Positions 33,785 through 44,735 are shown, numbered from the stretch's first letter. The stretch is 54,787 nucleotides of DNA from an uncultured Lachnospiraceae bacterium (GCA_934899185.1 CAKXYI010000012.1:1-54787), one strand, 5' to 3'. The notes: generated by a model not told the origin, from the letters alone. Translations and numbers: made by a program.

Positions 33785-34891
33785 ATGGAATACAAAGTAG
33801 GCGTCATCAGTGGTGACGGAATCGGACCGGAAATTGTTTCGGAAGCAAAGAAAGTCTTGGATCGTATCAGTCAGGTTTACGGACATACGTTTCATTATGA
33901 AGATATTTTGATGGGAGGTTGCTCGATTGACGCAACCGGCGTACCGTTGACCGATGAAGCGATCGCAGCGGCAAAGGCATCGGATGCCGTATTGATGGGC
34001 TCGATCGGTGGCAATACCGCGACTTCTCCATGGTATAAACTGGCACCGGAACTCAGACCGGAAGCCGGACTTTTGAAATTGCGCAAATCCCTGAATTTAT
34101 TTGCAAATTTAAGACCGGCATATCTGTATGAGGAGTTAAAGGCAGCATGTCCGCTCCGCGATGATATTATCGGGGATGGTTTTGACATGATGATCATGCG
34201 TGAACTGACCGGAGGACTTTATTTCGGTCAGAGAAGCACAGAGGAAGTAGACGGTGTCTTAACAGCACATGATTCGCTTACATATAACGAAAACGAGATC
34301 AGACGTATCGCAAAGCGTGGCTTTGATATTGCAATGAAGCGTCGTAAGAAGGTAACCAGTGTTGACAAGGCAAATGTTTTGGATTCTTCCCGTTTGTGGC
34401 GCAAGGTCGTAGAGGAAGTGGCAAAGGATTACCCGGAAGTTACTTATGAGCATATGCTGGTTGATAACTGCGCAATGCAGTTAGTCAAAGATCCAAAGCA
34501 GTTTGATGTGATCTTAACGGAAAACATGTTTGGCGATATTTTATCCGATGAAGCCAGCATGGTGACAGGATCCATCGGTATGCTTTCATCCGCAAGTTTA
34601 AATGAGACCAAGTTCGGTCTTTACGAACCGTCCGGCGGATCTGCACCGGATATTGCAGGAAAGGGCATTGCCAATCCGATCGCAACCATACTGAGTGCAG
34701 CCATGATGCTCCGATACAGTTTTGATCTTGATACCGAGGCAGATGCCATTGAACAGGCAGTCAAAGCTGCCCTTCACGATGGCTATCGCACGATCGACAT
34801 CATGCCGCGCGAAGGCGAATCCATGGAAGGCATCACACAGGTCGGAACCGCCGAGATGGGTGATCTGATCTGCCGCTATATCGTGGAGTAA
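33785..34891 (+). CDS. leuB: 3-isopropylmalate dehydrogenase
   Basis: The protein has 368 residues, with AAGGAGG about 10 bases upstream. It catalyses NAD-dependent oxidative decarboxylation in leucine synthesis. The family motifs are GDGIGPEIV at the start, [18 protein letters not shown], the substrate loop [49 protein letters not shown], and [14 protein letters not shown]. LeuA and LeuCD are not in the window. ilvD and ilvB follow, so leucine and valine/isoleucine synthesis are grouped. Confidence 0.95.
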   Translation: MEYKVGVISGDGIGPEIVSEAKKVLDRISQVYGHTFHYEDILMGGCSIDATGVPLTDEAIAAAKASDAVLMGSIGGNTATSPWYKLAPELRPEAGLLKLRKSLNLFANLRPAYLYEELKAACPLRDDIIGDGFDMMIMRELTGGLYFGQRSTEEVDGVLTAHDSLTYNENEIRRIAKRGFDIAMKRRKKVTSVDKANVLDSSRLWRKVVEEVAKDYPEVTYEHMLVDNCAMQLVKDPKQFDVILTENMFGDILSDEASMVTGSIGMLSSASLNETKFGLYEPSGGSAPDIAGKGIANPIATILSAAMMLRYSFDLDTEADAIEQAVKAALHDGYRTIDIMPREGESMEGITQVGTAEMGDLICRYIVE

Positions 34892-34924
34892 GTAAAGGAA
34901 GAATTATCATTTTTAGTATATGCA

Positions 34925-35066
34925 GCCGTATGATAAGGGGCGATTGTTTGATTTCTGACCTTAAAAAAACGTCGTCACTTAATGAGCGTTAGCGAATTTA
35001 GTGAGGCTACGTTTTTTACAGAGTGAGAACGTGTCAGAAATAAAGAATTGCACCTAAGAATACGGC
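34925..35066. repeat. 142-bp nested palindromic element between leuB and ilvD
   Basis: Successive arms pair in nested order: GCCGTAT/ATACGGC (perfect), AGGGGCGATT/AATTGCACCT (8 of 10), TTTCTGAC/GTCAGAAA (perfect), AAAAAACGT/ACGTTTTTT (perfect). CACTTAAT/ATTTAGTG follows (one mismatch) around GCGTTAGC. The whole would fold into one long interrupted hairpin as RNA or DNA. No coding sequence or T-box motif is in it. It resembles a small non-autonomous palindromic repeat or a large leader hairpin; the inner T-run could also terminate leuB transcription. Confidence 0.65.
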
Positions 35067-35096
35067 GTCAGACAGAAGTAAAGGAGAAAAGGAAAG

Positions 35097-36764
35097 ATGA
35101 GAAGCGACAATGTAAAGAGCGGCATGCAGCAGGCACCGCATCGAAGCCTATTCAATGCCTTAGGCTTCACTGAAGAAGAAATGAAAAAACCTATGGTAGG
35201 TATCGTTAGTTCCTACAACGAGATCGTACCGGGACATATGAATCTGGATAAGATCGTCAACGCCGTAAAACTTGGCGTAGCAGAAGCAGGCGGTGTGCCG
35301 GTGGTATTCCCAGCCATTGCAGTCTGTGATGGTATTGCCATGGGGCATTCCGGCATGAAGTATTCTCTGGTGACCAGAGATCTGATCGCCGACTCTACCG
35401 AGTGTATGGCTTTAGCCCATCAGTTTGATGCCCTGGTTATGGTGCCAAACTGTGATAAAAACGTACCGGGACTTTTGATGGCAGCAGCCCGCGTCAATGT
35501 ACCGACCGTATTTGTTTCCGGTGGTCCGATGTTAGCAGGACATGTCAAGGGACAGAAGCGTTCTTTGTCATCCATGTTTGAAGCTGTCGGTGCTTATGAA
35601 GCAGGCACTATGACAGAGGATGATGTCAAAGAATATGAAGAAAAGGTCTGCCCGACCTGCGGTTCCTGCTCCGGTATGTATACCGCTAACTCTATGAACT
35701 GTCTGACAGAGGCTCTTGGTATGGGACTTGGTGGCAATGGTACGATCCCTGCTGTTTATTCTGAGAGAATCAAACTTGCCAAGCATGCAGGTATGGCTGT
35801 CATGGATATGTACCGCAAGGATATCCGTCCGAGAGACATCATGACAAAGGAAGCCATCATCAACGCATTGACGGTGGATATGGCACTTGGCTGTTCTACC
35901 AACTCTATGCTACATTTGCCGGCAATCGCACACGAAGTTGGATTTGACTTTGATATTTCCTATGCAAATCCGATCAGCGAAAAGACCCCGAACCTCTGTC
36001 ATCTGGCACCGGCAGGTCCTACCTATATGGAAGATCTCAACGAGGCGGGCGGTGTCTATGCTGTTATGAAAGAACTGGCAGATATCGGACTTCTCAACAC
36101 AGACTGCATGACCGTGACTGGTAAGACGGTGGGAGAAAATATCAAAGATGCTGTAAATAAAAATCCGGAAGTCATCCGTCCGGTTGACAATCCATATTCC
36201 AAGACTGGCGGACTTGCTGTATTAAAGGGAAATATCGCACCGGATGGCGGTGTTGTAAAGCGTTCTGCCGTTGTGGATGAAATGCTGGTACATTCCGGCC
36301 CGGCAAGAGTCTTCGACTGCGAAGAAGATGCTATTGCAGCCATCAAGGGCGGCAAGATCGTTGACGGCGATGTGGTAGTCATCCGTTACGAAGGACCAAA
36401 GGGGGGGCCTGGTATGCGTGAGATGTTAAATCCGACATCTGCGATCGCCGGTATGGGACTTGGTTCTACCGTTGCCCTGATCACAGACGGACGTTTCTCC
36501 GGTGCATCCAGAGGTGCATCCATCGGACATATTTCACCGGAAGCAGCCGTAGGCGGACCGATCGCATTGGTGGAAGAAGGCGATATTATTTCCATTGATA
36601 TTCCAAACATGACGATCCATATGGAAGTCTCTGACGAAGAACTTGCCAAGAGAAAAGCGGCTTGGCAGCCAAGAGAGCCAAAGATCAAAGAGGGCTATCT
36701 GAGACGTTATGCAGCACAGGTTACCTCAGGTAACATGGGCGCTATCTTAAAACAGCCGGAATAA
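35097..36764 (+). CDS. ilvD: Dihydroxy-acid dehydratase
   Basis: The protein has 555 residues, with AAAGGAG about 9 bases upstream. It removes water from dihydroxy acids in valine and isoleucine synthesis using an Fe-S cluster. Cluster and metal motifs are PNCDKNVPG and [28 protein letters not shown] and GHISPEA mark the C-terminal domain. Full length for the family. ilvB follows 23 bases later. Confidence 0.95.
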   Translation: MRSDNVKSGMQQAPHRSLFNALGFTEEEMKKPMVGIVSSYNEIVPGHMNLDKIVNAVKLGVAEAGGVPVVFPAIAVCDGIAMGHSGMKYSLVTRDLIADSTECMALAHQFDALVMVPNCDKNVPGLLMAAARVNVPTVFVSGGPMLAGHVKGQKRSLSSMFEAVGAYEAGTMTEDDVKEYEEKVCPTCGSCSGMYTANSMNCLTEALGMGLGGNGTIPAVYSERIKLAKHAGMAVMDMYRKDIRPRDIMTKEAIINALTVDMALGCSTNSMLHLPAIAHEVGFDFDISYANPISEKTPNLCHLAPAGPTYMEDLNEAGGVYAVMKELADIGLLNTDCMTVTGKTVGENIKDAVNKNPEVIRPVDNPYSKTGGLAVLKGNIAPDGGVVKRSAVVDEMLVHSGPARVFDCEEDAIAAIKGGKIVDGDVVVIRYEGPKGGPGMREMLNPTSAIAGMGLGSTVALITDGRFSGASRGASIGHISPEAAVGGPIALVEEGDIISIDIPNMTIHMEVSDEELAKRKAAWQPREPKIKEGYLRRYAAQVTSGNMGAILKQPE

Positions 36765-36787
36765 GTCGAAAGAAAAGGGGAAGAATC

Positions 36788-38473
36788 ATGGAACTGACAG
36801 GAGCACAGATCGTTATTGAGTGCTTGAAGGAGCAAAAGGTAGACACCGTTTTCGGGTATCCGGGCGGTGCGATCTTAAATGTTTATGATGAATTATATAA
36901 GCACAGTGATGAGATCCATCATGTGCTGACATCCCATGAGCAGGGAGCGAGTCATGCAGCGGATGGCTACGCAAGAAGTACAGGTAAGGTGGGCGTCTGT
37001 CTGGCAACGAGCGGACCGGGGGCAACGAACCTTGTCACCGGTATTGCAACGGCACAGATGGATTCAGTGCCTATGGTTGCCATTACCTGTAATGTTACCG
37101 TACCGCTTCTGGGAAAGGATAGTTTTCAGGAAGTGGATATTGCCGGTATTACCATGCCGATCACAAAGCATAACTTTATCGTAAAAGATGTGACAAAACT
37201 TGCCGACACCATGCGGCGTGCTTTTATGATCGCAAAGACAGGCAGACCGGGACCGGTCCTTGTGGATATTCCAAAGGATGTGACCGGTGCCAAGTGTGAA
37301 TATACTTTTAAAGAGGCAGAACCGGTCGGGCGTGTGACAAAGGATCTGACAGAGGAAGCCTTAGAAAGAGCAGTAGCCCTGATCGAGGCAGCAAAAAAAC
37401 CATACATATTTGTCGGTGGTGGAGCCGTGATCAGCGATGCCGCAGAAGAATTAGCAGACTTTGTATCGCTTGTAGATGCGCCGGTCTGTGATACCCTGAT
37501 GGGTAAGGGTGCTTTTGACGGAACCAAGCCTGCCTATACCGGTATGCTTGGCATGCATGGTACCAAGGCATCCAATCTGGGCGTCAGCGAATGTGATCTT
37601 TTGATCGCTGTCGGATCGCGTTTTAGTGACCGCGTCCTTGGCAATCCAAAGACTTTTGCAAGCAATGCCAAGTTATTACAGTTTGATGTAGATCCGGCAG
37701 AGATCAACAAAAATGTCATCGCGACCGCAGAGGTGATCGGGGATATCAAGGAGATCTTAAAACGGATCAATCCAATGTTAAAGAAGCAGGATCACAGCGA
37801 CTGGATGGCGCATGTGATGGATCTGAAAGAAAAGTATCCGGCAAGTTATTGCACGGATGGACTGTCCGGTCCATTTGTGGTCGAGGAGATCTATCGTCAG
37901 ACAAAGGGCGATGCCATCATGGTGACCGAGGTAGGACAGCATCAGATGTGGACAGCACAGTATTATAAATATGCAAAGCCGCACAGACTTTTGACTTCGG
38001 GCGGACTGGGAACCATGGGCTATGGTCTTGGTGCAGCCATCGGCGCACAGATCGGAAACCCGGATAAACAGGTCGTCAACGTAGCAGGCGACGGATGCTT
38101 CCGTATGAATATGAATGAAGTCGCGACTGCGGTGCGTGAGAACTTACCGCTGATCGAGGTCATCATCAACAACCATGTACTTGGTATGGTACGCCAGTGG
38201 CAGACTTTATTCTACGACAAGAGATATTCGTCCACCGTCTTAAATGATGGTGTGGATTATGTGAAAATGGCGGAAGCTATGGGGGCTACCGGTTTCCGTG
38301 CGACCAGCAAGGAGGAATTTACAGAGGTCTTTGCAAAAGCACTGGATATGAAGACACCGGTAGTGATCGATTGTGTGATCAACTGCGATGACAAGGTATG
38401 GCCAATGGTCGCACCGGGTGCACCGATCAGTGATTGTTTTGATGACAAGGATATAGAAAAGAAAGGAATGTAA
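36788..38473 (+). CDS. ilvB: Acetolactate synthase, large subunit
   Basis: The protein has 561 residues and depends on thiamine diphosphate. VFGYPGGAILNVYDEL and the catalytic Glu in SHEQGASHAADGYAR are at the N-terminus, and GDGCFRMNMNEVATAV...NNHVLGMVRQWQ is the ThDP/Mg site. It also has the FAD-binding middle domain. It forms acetolactate and acetohydroxybutyrate in branched-chain amino acid synthesis. No ilvN (regulatory subunit) gene adjoins it, which is usual in some Clostridia. The serC start follows 2 bases after the stop, linking it to serine synthesis. Confidence 0.94.
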   Translation: MELTGAQIVIECLKEQKVDTVFGYPGGAILNVYDELYKHSDEIHHVLTSHEQGASHAADGYARSTGKVGVCLATSGPGATNLVTGIATAQMDSVPMVAITCNVTVPLLGKDSFQEVDIAGITMPITKHNFIVKDVTKLADTMRRAFMIAKTGRPGPVLVDIPKDVTGAKCEYTFKEAEPVGRVTKDLTEEALERAVALIEAAKKPYIFVGGGAVISDAAEELADFVSLVDAPVCDTLMGKGAFDGTKPAYTGMLGMHGTKASNLGVSECDLLIAVGSRFSDRVLGNPKTFASNAKLLQFDVDPAEINKNVIATAEVIGDIKEILKRINPMLKKQDHSDWMAHVMDLKEKYPASYCTDGLSGPFVVEEIYRQTKGDAIMVTEVGQHQMWTAQYYKYAKPHRLLTSGGLGTMGYGLGAAIGAQIGNPDKQVVNVAGDGCFRMNMNEVATAVRENLPLIEVIINNHVLGMVRQWQTLFYDKRYSSTVLNDGVDYVKMAEAMGATGFRATSKEEFTEVFAKALDMKTPVVIDCVINCDDKVWPMVAPGAPISDCFDDKDIEKKGM

Positions 38474-38475
38474 AA

Positions 38476-39558
38476 ATGAGCAGAGTGTACAATTTTTCAG
38501 CAGGACCTGCGGTACTTCCGGAAGAAGTACTGAAAGAAGCAGCAGACGAGATGATGGATTACAGAGGATGTGGAATGTCCGTGATGGAAATGTCGCACCG
38601 CTCGAAGGTCTTTGACGATATCATCAAAGAGGCAGAGGCAGATCTGCGTGATCTGATGCAGATTCCTGACAATTATAAGGTACTGTTCTTGCAGGGCGGT
38701 GCTTCTCAGCAGTTTGCAGCCATCCCGATGAATTTGATGAAAAACCGCAAAGCCGGCTATATTGTGACAGGACAGTGGGCAAAGAAGGCTTTTGCAGAAG
38801 CAAAGATCTACGGTGAAGCAGTGGAATTGGCATCATCGGCTGACAAGACATTCTCCTATATCCCGGATTGCTCGGATCTGGATATTCCAGAAGATCTGGA
38901 TTATGTGTACATCTGTGAGAATAACACCATTTACGGAACAAAGTATAAGACTTTGCCCAATACCAAGGGACATACCTTGGTGGCTGATGTTTCTTCCTGC
39001 TTCTTATCAGAGCCGGTAGACGTGAGCAAGTATGGCGTGATCTATGGTGGCGTGCAAAAGAACATCGGACCGGCAGGAGTGGTCATTGTGATCATCCGCC
39101 AAGATCTGATCCGCGATGATGTGCTTCCGGGAACACCTACCATGCTCAAGTACAAGACGCAGGCAGATGCAGATTCTTTATACAACACACCGCCATGCTA
39201 CGGCATTTACATCTGTGGCAAGGTCTTCAAGTGGTTAAAGAAGATGGGGGGTCTTTCTGTCATGAAGGAACGCAATGAAGAAAAGGCAAAGATCCTTTAT
39301 GATTTCTTAGACCAGAGCAAACTCTTCAAGGGAACCGTTCGCAAGGAAGACAGATCACTGATGAATGTACCATTTGTAACCGGGGATGCAGATCTGGATG
39401 CCAAGTTCGTAGCCGAGGCAAAGGCAGCAGGTTTTGAGAATCTGAAAGGTCACCGCACAGTTGGCGGTATGCGTGCCTCTATCTACAATGCTATGCCAAA
39501 AGAGGGCGTAGAGGCGCTGGTTGCTTTCATGAAGAAGTTTGAAGAGGAAAATGCATAA
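38476..39558 (+). CDS. serC: Phosphoserine aminotransferase
   Basis: The protein has 360 residues, with AGAAAGGA overlapping the end of ilvB as the ribosome binding site. It converts 3-phosphohydroxypyruvate and glutamate to phosphoserine. It starts with YNFSAGPAVLPEEVL; SHRSKVF and LFLQGGASQQFAAIPMNL are cofactor motifs, and the PLP lysine is in GGVQKNIGPAG. Serine feeds the cysK pathway encoded earlier in the window. Confidence 0.95.
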   Translation: MSRVYNFSAGPAVLPEEVLKEAADEMMDYRGCGMSVMEMSHRSKVFDDIIKEAEADLRDLMQIPDNYKVLFLQGGASQQFAAIPMNLMKNRKAGYIVTGQWAKKAFAEAKIYGEAVELASSADKTFSYIPDCSDLDIPEDLDYVYICENNTIYGTKYKTLPNTKGHTLVADVSSCFLSEPVDVSKYGVIYGGVQKNIGPAGVVIVIIRQDLIRDDVLPGTPTMLKYKTQADADSLYNTPPCYGIYICGKVFKWLKKMGGLSVMKERNEEKAKILYDFLDQSKLFKGTVRKEDRSLMNVPFVTGDADLDAKFVAEAKAAGFENLKGHRTVGGMRASIYNAMPKEGVEALVAFMKKFEEENA

Positions 39559-39579
39559 ATCGTAAAGGAGAGATGACCT

Positions 39580-40743
39580 ATGTTTTCATATCATTGCCTG
39601 AATCCGATCGCCGAGGTGGGATTGGATCAGTTTTCAACAGATTATAAAAAGGTGGAGGCAGCGGAGGCTGCCGATGCTATCTTAGTCAGAAGTGCAGCCA
39701 TGCACGATATGGAGTTTGGCGGCGATTTGCAGGCAATCGCAAGAGCGGGTGCCGGTGTCAACAATATTCCGCTGGAGCGCTGCGCAAAAGAAGGTATTGT
39801 CGTATTTAACACACCCGGTGCAAATGCTAATGGTGTCAAGGAACTTGTTTTCGCCGGTATGCTTTTGGCATCCCGCGATATTGTCGGTGGTATTGAATGG
39901 GTCAAATCCCAGAGCGGTGAGGCTGATATCGCAAAGATGGCAGAAAAGCAGAAAAAGGCGTATGCAGGTACCGAACTTGCAGGCAAGAAACTGGGCGTGA
40001 TCGGTCTGGGTGCTATCGGTGTCAAAGTTGCCAATGCGGCAACCCATCTTGGCATGGATGTCTATGGATACGATCCATATATTTCTGTGCAGGCGGCTTG
40101 GAATCTGAGCCGTTCCGTAAAGCATATCGATGCTGTGGAAGACATCTACAAGGAATGTGATTTTATCACCATTCATGTGCCACTTCTGGATTCAACCAGA
40201 CAGATGATCAATAAGTCTGCTATCCAGATGATGAAAAAAGATGTCATTATCTTAAACTTTGCAAGAGATCTGCTGGTGGATGAGCAGGCAGTCTTAGACG
40301 GTATTGCAGCAGGAAAGATCCGCAAATATGTATCCGATTTCCCAAATCCTACTACAGCAGGTCAGGAGGGCGTGATCGTCATTCCACATCTGGGGGCATC
40401 TACCGCCGAGGCAGAGGATAACTGTGCTGTCATGGCAGTGCAGGAGATTTCCGATTACATGGAAAACGGTAATATCACGCATTCCGTCAATTACCCGGAT
40501 TGCCAGATGGGCATTTGCCAGACGGCAGGACGTATCGCACTTTTGCACTACAATCGTCAGGGTGTGATCGCACAGTACACGACCATTCTTGGTGATGCCA
40601 ATATCAACGTTTCCGATATGACAAACAAGACCAGAGGAGACTTTGCATATGCCCTTCTTGATATTGATGCGCCGGTAACACCGGAAGTTGTCGAGAAACT
40701 GGATGCGATCGAAGATATGATCCGTGTACGCGTTGTAAAATAA
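39580..40743 (+). CDS. serA: D-3-phosphoglycerate dehydrogenase (short form with ACT domain)
   Basis: The protein has 387 residues, with AAAGGAG about 11 bases upstream. It is the first enzyme of serine synthesis. The Rossmann motif is LGVIGLGAIGVKVANAA, and the catalytic region has NFARDLLVDEQAV and PHLGASTAEAEDNC. A C-terminal ACT domain (about 320-387, GVIAQYTTILGDANINVSDM) suggests serine feedback. It lacks the ASB domain of long forms. The start LNPIAEVGLDQF is typical of the clostridial subgroup. Confidence 0.92.
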   Translation: MFSYHCLNPIAEVGLDQFSTDYKKVEAAEAADAILVRSAAMHDMEFGGDLQAIARAGAGVNNIPLERCAKEGIVVFNTPGANANGVKELVFAGMLLASRDIVGGIEWVKSQSGEADIAKMAEKQKKAYAGTELAGKKLGVIGLGAIGVKVANAATHLGMDVYGYDPYISVQAAWNLSRSVKHIDAVEDIYKECDFITIHVPLLDSTRQMINKSAIQMMKKDVIILNFARDLLVDEQAVLDGIAAGKIRKYVSDFPNPTTAGQEGVIVIPHLGASTAEAEDNCAVMAVQEISDYMENGNITHSVNYPDCQMGICQTAGRIALLHYNRQGVIAQYTTILGDANINVSDMTNKTRGDFAYALLDIDAPVTPEVVEKLDAIEDMIRVRVVK

Positions 40744-40780
40744 ATATTCTGATCTTACATAGGTATAGAAAAAGAAAGCA

Positions 40781-40815
40781 GGAGAGCAGCATTTTTTTGT
40801 TGCTCTCCCTTGTGG
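40781..40815 (+). terminator. Probable terminator of the leuB-serA group
   Basis: GGAGAGCA (40781-40788) pairs with TGCTCTCC (40801-40808) around a T-rich loop. The downstream T-run is interrupted (CTTGTGGTTTTA), so efficiency is uncertain. Confidence 0.5.
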
Positions 40816-40898
40816 TTTTAGCGAGACTGTTGTAACATGGCAGAGGAAGTATTTTCATTTTTTCATAAAGATAATAATAGAAAGCATAGGGAAGATAT

Positions 40899-41765
40899 AT
40901 GATTTTAATGTCACAGGTATTATCTGATAATCTGATCAAAAATCTGGATGAAGGCGTCATGAAAAGTTGGCTACAATCGGTGCTTCCATCGGTACTGGGC
41001 TTTTTCTGGAGTGTGGTGCTGGCACTGCTTATCGCTTACATTGGTGGTAAGATCATCAATCTGGTGCGACGTATGTTCCAAAAGTCTTTGCGTCGCCGGG
41101 ATGCAGAAGAGGGGGTTTGCCAGTTCGCAGATCAGGTGCTCAAATATTTCCTGTGGATCGTAATTATCGTGATTATTTTGGGCTTGTTTGGATTTACGGC
41201 ATCCTCGCTTGCAGCCGCAGTGGCATCTTTGGGTGTGACGGCAGGTCTTGCTTTACAGGGAAGTTTGTCGAACTTTGCGGGTGGTCTTTTGATTCTCGTT
41301 TTGCATCCTTTCCGCGTGGGAGATTATATCATTGAAGATACACATAAGAATGAGGGAACGGTCATTGAGATCAGTGTATTTTATACAAAATTGCGCACAA
41401 TTGATAATAAGATCATTGTTATTCCAAACGGTACACTTGCCAATACGAGTCTAACTAATGCGACCAAGAGCGACCGCAGGCAGATGGATCTGGTCGTGCC
41501 GATTGGTTATGATGCCGACATCAAAAAGGCAAAGGATATCTTAATGGAACTGGTGGAGGCAGAAAATAGACGCCTGCCGGAGGATGTCAATGTCTTTGTC
41601 AAGGAATTGGGGGCAAGTTCTGTGGATCTGGGACTTCGTTTCTGGGTGCCGACCGATCAATACTGGCCGGTGCGCTGGCAGTTGTTGGAAGACATCAAGA
41701 TCCGCTTTGACGCGGAGAAAATCTCCATTCCATTCCAGCAGGTCGATGTCAATATCAAGCAATAG
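40899..41765 (+). CDS. mscS: Small-conductance mechanosensitive channel, MscS family
   Basis: The protein has 288 residues; ATG 40908 is an alternative start, as the ribosome binding site is weak (AGGGAAG). Three hydrophobic spans lie within residues 20-130. The pore-lining helix TM3 shows the Ala/Gly packing pattern of MscS (ASLGVTAGLALQGSLSNFAGG). The beta domain follows at HPFRVGDYI, and the C-terminal domain ends near residue 280. It releases solutes on hypo-osmotic shock. Confidence 0.92.
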   Translation: MILMSQVLSDNLIKNLDEGVMKSWLQSVLPSVLGFFWSVVLALLIAYIGGKIINLVRRMFQKSLRRRDAEEGVCQFADQVLKYFLWIVIIVIILGLFGFTASSLAAAVASLGVTAGLALQGSLSNFAGGLLILVLHPFRVGDYIIEDTHKNEGTVIEISVFYTKLRTIDNKIIVIPNGTLANTSLTNATKSDRRQMDLVVPIGYDADIKKAKDILMELVEAENRRLPEDVNVFVKELGASSVDLGLRFWVPTDQYWPVRWQLLEDIKIRFDAEKISIPFQQVDVNIKQ

Positions 41766-41815
41766 AGGTGGAATTTCCACACAAGATAGAAAAAGAGTAT
41801 GGGAGGAAGACAAAT

Positions 41816-44719
41816 ATGCATAATGCGTATGAGTTGATCAAAGAAGAAAATCTGGGGGACTTAAATTCCAAGGGCTATGTGCTGCGTCACAAGAAAAGTG
41901 GGGCACATATCAGTCTGATCGAGAATGATGATGACAATAAGGTGTTCTACATTGCTTTTCGCACACCGCCAAAGGACTCTACCGGTGTAGCGCATATCAT
42001 TGAACATACCGTGCTTTGCGGTTCTGACAAATATCCGCTCAAGGATCCTTTTGTAGAACTTGTCAAAGGTTCCATGAACACCTTTTTGAACGCCATGACT
42101 TACCCGGATAAGACCGTTTATCCGGTGGCAAGTTGCAACGATCAGGATTTTAAAAACCTGATGGATGTTTATATGGATGCTGTTTTTCATCCAAACATCT
42201 ACCATGACCCGGAGATCTTTATGCAGGAGGGCTGGCATTATGAACTGGAAAGCCGAGAGGACGACCTGACCATCAATGGTGTTGTTTATAATGAAATGAA
42301 GGGGGCTTTTTCTTCCCCGGATGATGTGGTTAATCGCGAGATCTTAAATTCTTTGTTCCCGGATAATACCTACAGTGTGGAGTCGGGTGGAGATCCAAAG
42401 GTCATACCGGAACTGACCTACGAAGATTTTCTGGGATTTCATAAGAAATATTACCATCCATGCAATTCTTATATCTATCTGTATGGAAATATGGATATGG
42501 ATGAGCGGCTGGATTATCTGGATCGTGAATATCTGTCGAAGTACGACAAGATCGAAGTGGATTCTGAGATCAAGAAGCAGGAACCTTTTACCCGCCCACG
42601 CGCGGTAGATAAGACTTATCCGATTTCTTCAGCAGAGGATGAAAGAGACGCAACCTATCTGGCATACACCTTTGTTATCAGTGATGCGCTGGACCAGGAA
42701 TTATACCAGGCATTTGACGTTTTGGAGTATGCGCTTTTCAGTTCTCCGGGTGCGCCGGTGCGTACAGCACTTTTGGAAAAGGGGATCGGAAAAGATATCA
42801 TCGGTTCTTTTGATACCGGTATGCTGCAGCCTATGTTTTCTGTTATGGCGCGCGGTGCCAACCCGGAAGATAAGCAGGCTTTTGTCGATGCCATTCAGGA
42901 AGTTTTATTGCATCAGGTAGTCGATGGTATTGATAAAAAGGCACTCCTCGCAGGTATCAATGCGTCACAGTTCCAGTTCCGCGAGGCAGACTTTGGCAGT
43001 TTCCCTAAGGGCCTGATCTTTGGCTTGCAGTGCATGGATAGTTGGCTGTATGACGAGGATCAGCCGTTTGTCCATATGCATGGTATCGATGTCTTAGACG
43101 GACTTCGCAAAAAGGTGGATACCGGTTATTTTGAGAAATTGATCGAAACCTGTCTGCTTGCCAATACTCATGCATCTGTTCTTATGGTTGAGCCAAAGAA
43201 GGGGCTGACCACAGAGGCAGAAGAAGAGTTAAAAAAGGAACTGGCAGAATATAAGGCAAGCCTTTCAGATGAGGCACTGGATGCTTTGGTCGAGCAGACC
43301 AAGACCTTAAAAGAACATCAGCAGGAACCGTCCTCCAAGGAGGCTCTCGAGTGTCTGCCGATGTTAAAGAGAAGTGATCTGAAAAGGGAAGCACGTCCGC
43401 TCGACCTGATCGAAAAAGAAGTTGACGGTATCAAAGTCCTGCATCACAAAGTCTTTAGTAATGGCATCCATTATCTGAATCTGGTCTTTGATGTGACAGG
43501 TATTGGGCAGGAGGATTGGAAGTATCTGTCTCTTTTGAGCCGTATGCTCGGACTTGTGGATACCGAGAATTATTCTTATGCGGACCTTGCCAATGCAGTT
43601 AATATCTACACCGGTGGCATTGGGGCATCCTTGAATGTCTATGATCCGGCGGAGGGCAAGACCCACTTTATGTGTGAAGTGCGTGCCAAGTTTTTATATG
43701 GCGAGGTAGAAAATGCCATCAATCTTATCGAGGAGATCATTTTACATTCTGACTTTTCGGATGAAAATCGTATCCGCGAACTGGTGTCTGCCCAGCGTTC
43801 CCGTCTGGAAATGCGTATGAGCAGTGCGGGCAATGTACTTGCGGCGGGACGTGCTATGTCATGCTTCTCCGTGCCGGCACTCATCACGGATTCCATCAGT
43901 GGTATTGCCTATTATCAGTTTGTCAAGGATCTGGACGAACATTACGAGGAAAAGAAAGACGAGATCCGCAGCAAGTGTCAGGAACTGGTAAAGAAAGTCT
44001 TTACCAGGGATCATCTTTTGGTAAGTTCTACCGGAGATGATCAGGCATTTACCCAGGTAGAGACCTATCTGCCGGGCATTGCAGAGCATCTCTTTGCAGG
44101 CGGTAAAAAGGAAGCGGCACAGGAGATCAGACTGACCCGCAAAAAAGAGGGATTCAAGGATGCCTCTCAGGTGCAGTATGTATGCCGTGCCGGTAATTTT
44201 ACCAAGGATGGCTATGAGTTTAACGGCGCACTCAATATTCTGCGCGTTGCCCTTTCCTATGACTATTTCTGGATCAATGTCCGTGTCAAGGGCGGCGCCT
44301 ATGGCTGCCGCAGTGCTTTTGGAATGAATGGGGATACCTATTTTGTATCTTATCGTGATCCGAACCTGGAAAAGACCAATGAGATCTTTGCGCACACGGC
44401 AGACTATGTCCGGGATTTTGATGTGGATGAGCGTGATATGACCAAATACATCATTGGTACGATCAGTGAGATGGATACGCCGCTGACACCGGCACAGCGC
44501 GGCACGAGAGCCCTGTCCTGCTATCTAAGGGATGTGACTTTTGCAGACTTGCAGCGCAACCGTGACCAGGTCTTGAATGCCACAGTAGAGGATATCCGTG
44601 CGCTGGCACCGCTGGTACAGGCAACCATGGATCAGGATTATTTCTGTGTTGTCGGAAACGAGGATACGCTGACGGCAGCCGCAGATATGTTTGACGAGTT
44701 ATACAATTTATACGAATAA
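41816..44719 (+). CDS. M16C-family zinc metallopeptidase (presequence-protease-like)
   Basis: The protein has 967 residues, with GGGAGGAAG upstream of ATG 41816. The inverted zinc motif is His60-x-x-Glu63-His64 (AHIIEHTVLCGS), and the distal Glu is in NGVVYNEMKGAF. Four similar half-domains are expected, with the second half inactive. RVKGGAYGC near residue 835 is the conserved Arg/Tyr region that completes the active site. Homologues degrade short peptides in the cytosol. There is no signal peptide. The era start lies 16 bases beyond its stop. Confidence 0.92.
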   Translation: MHNAYELIKEENLGDLNSKGYVLRHKKSGAHISLIENDDDNKVFYIAFRTPPKDSTGVAHIIEHTVLCGSDKYPLKDPFVELVKGSMNTFLNAMTYPDKTVYPVASCNDQDFKNLMDVYMDAVFHPNIYHDPEIFMQEGWHYELESREDDLTINGVVYNEMKGAFSSPDDVVNREILNSLFPDNTYSVESGGDPKVIPELTYEDFLGFHKKYYHPCNSYIYLYGNMDMDERLDYLDREYLSKYDKIEVDSEIKKQEPFTRPRAVDKTYPISSAEDERDATYLAYTFVISDALDQELYQAFDVLEYALFSSPGAPVRTALLEKGIGKDIIGSFDTGMLQPMFSVMARGANPEDKQAFVDAIQEVLLHQVVDGIDKKALLAGINASQFQFREADFGSFPKGLIFGLQCMDSWLYDEDQPFVHMHGIDVLDGLRKKVDTGYFEKLIETCLLANTHASVLMVEPKKGLTTEAEEELKKELAEYKASLSDEALDALVEQTKTLKEHQQEPSSKEALECLPMLKRSDLKREARPLDLIEKEVDGIKVLHHKVFSNGIHYLNLVFDVTGIGQEDWKYLSLLSRMLGLVDTENYSYADLANAVNIYTGGIGASLNVYDPAEGKTHFMCEVRAKFLYGEVENAINLIEEIILHSDFSDENRIRELVSAQRSRLEMRMSSAGNVLAAGRAMSCFSVPALITDSISGIAYYQFVKDLDEHYEEKKDEIRSKCQELVKKVFTRDHLLVSSTGDDQAFTQVETYLPGIAEHLFAGGKKEAAQEIRLTRKKEGFKDASQVQYVCRAGNFTKDGYEFNGALNILRVALSYDYFWINVRVKGGAYGCRSAFGMNGDTYFVSYRDPNLEKTNEIFAHTADYVRDFDVDERDMTKYIIGTISEMDTPLTPAQRGTRALSCYLRDVTFADLQRNRDQVLNATVEDIRALAPLVQATMDQDYFCVVGNEDTLTAAADMFDELYNLYE

Positions 44720-44735
44720 GAGTAAGGAGCATTAC

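Noticed and set aside
34892..35096. T-box leader controlling ilvD
   Set aside because: No T-box sequence or specifier-loop arrangement was found; the region is a nested palindrome.
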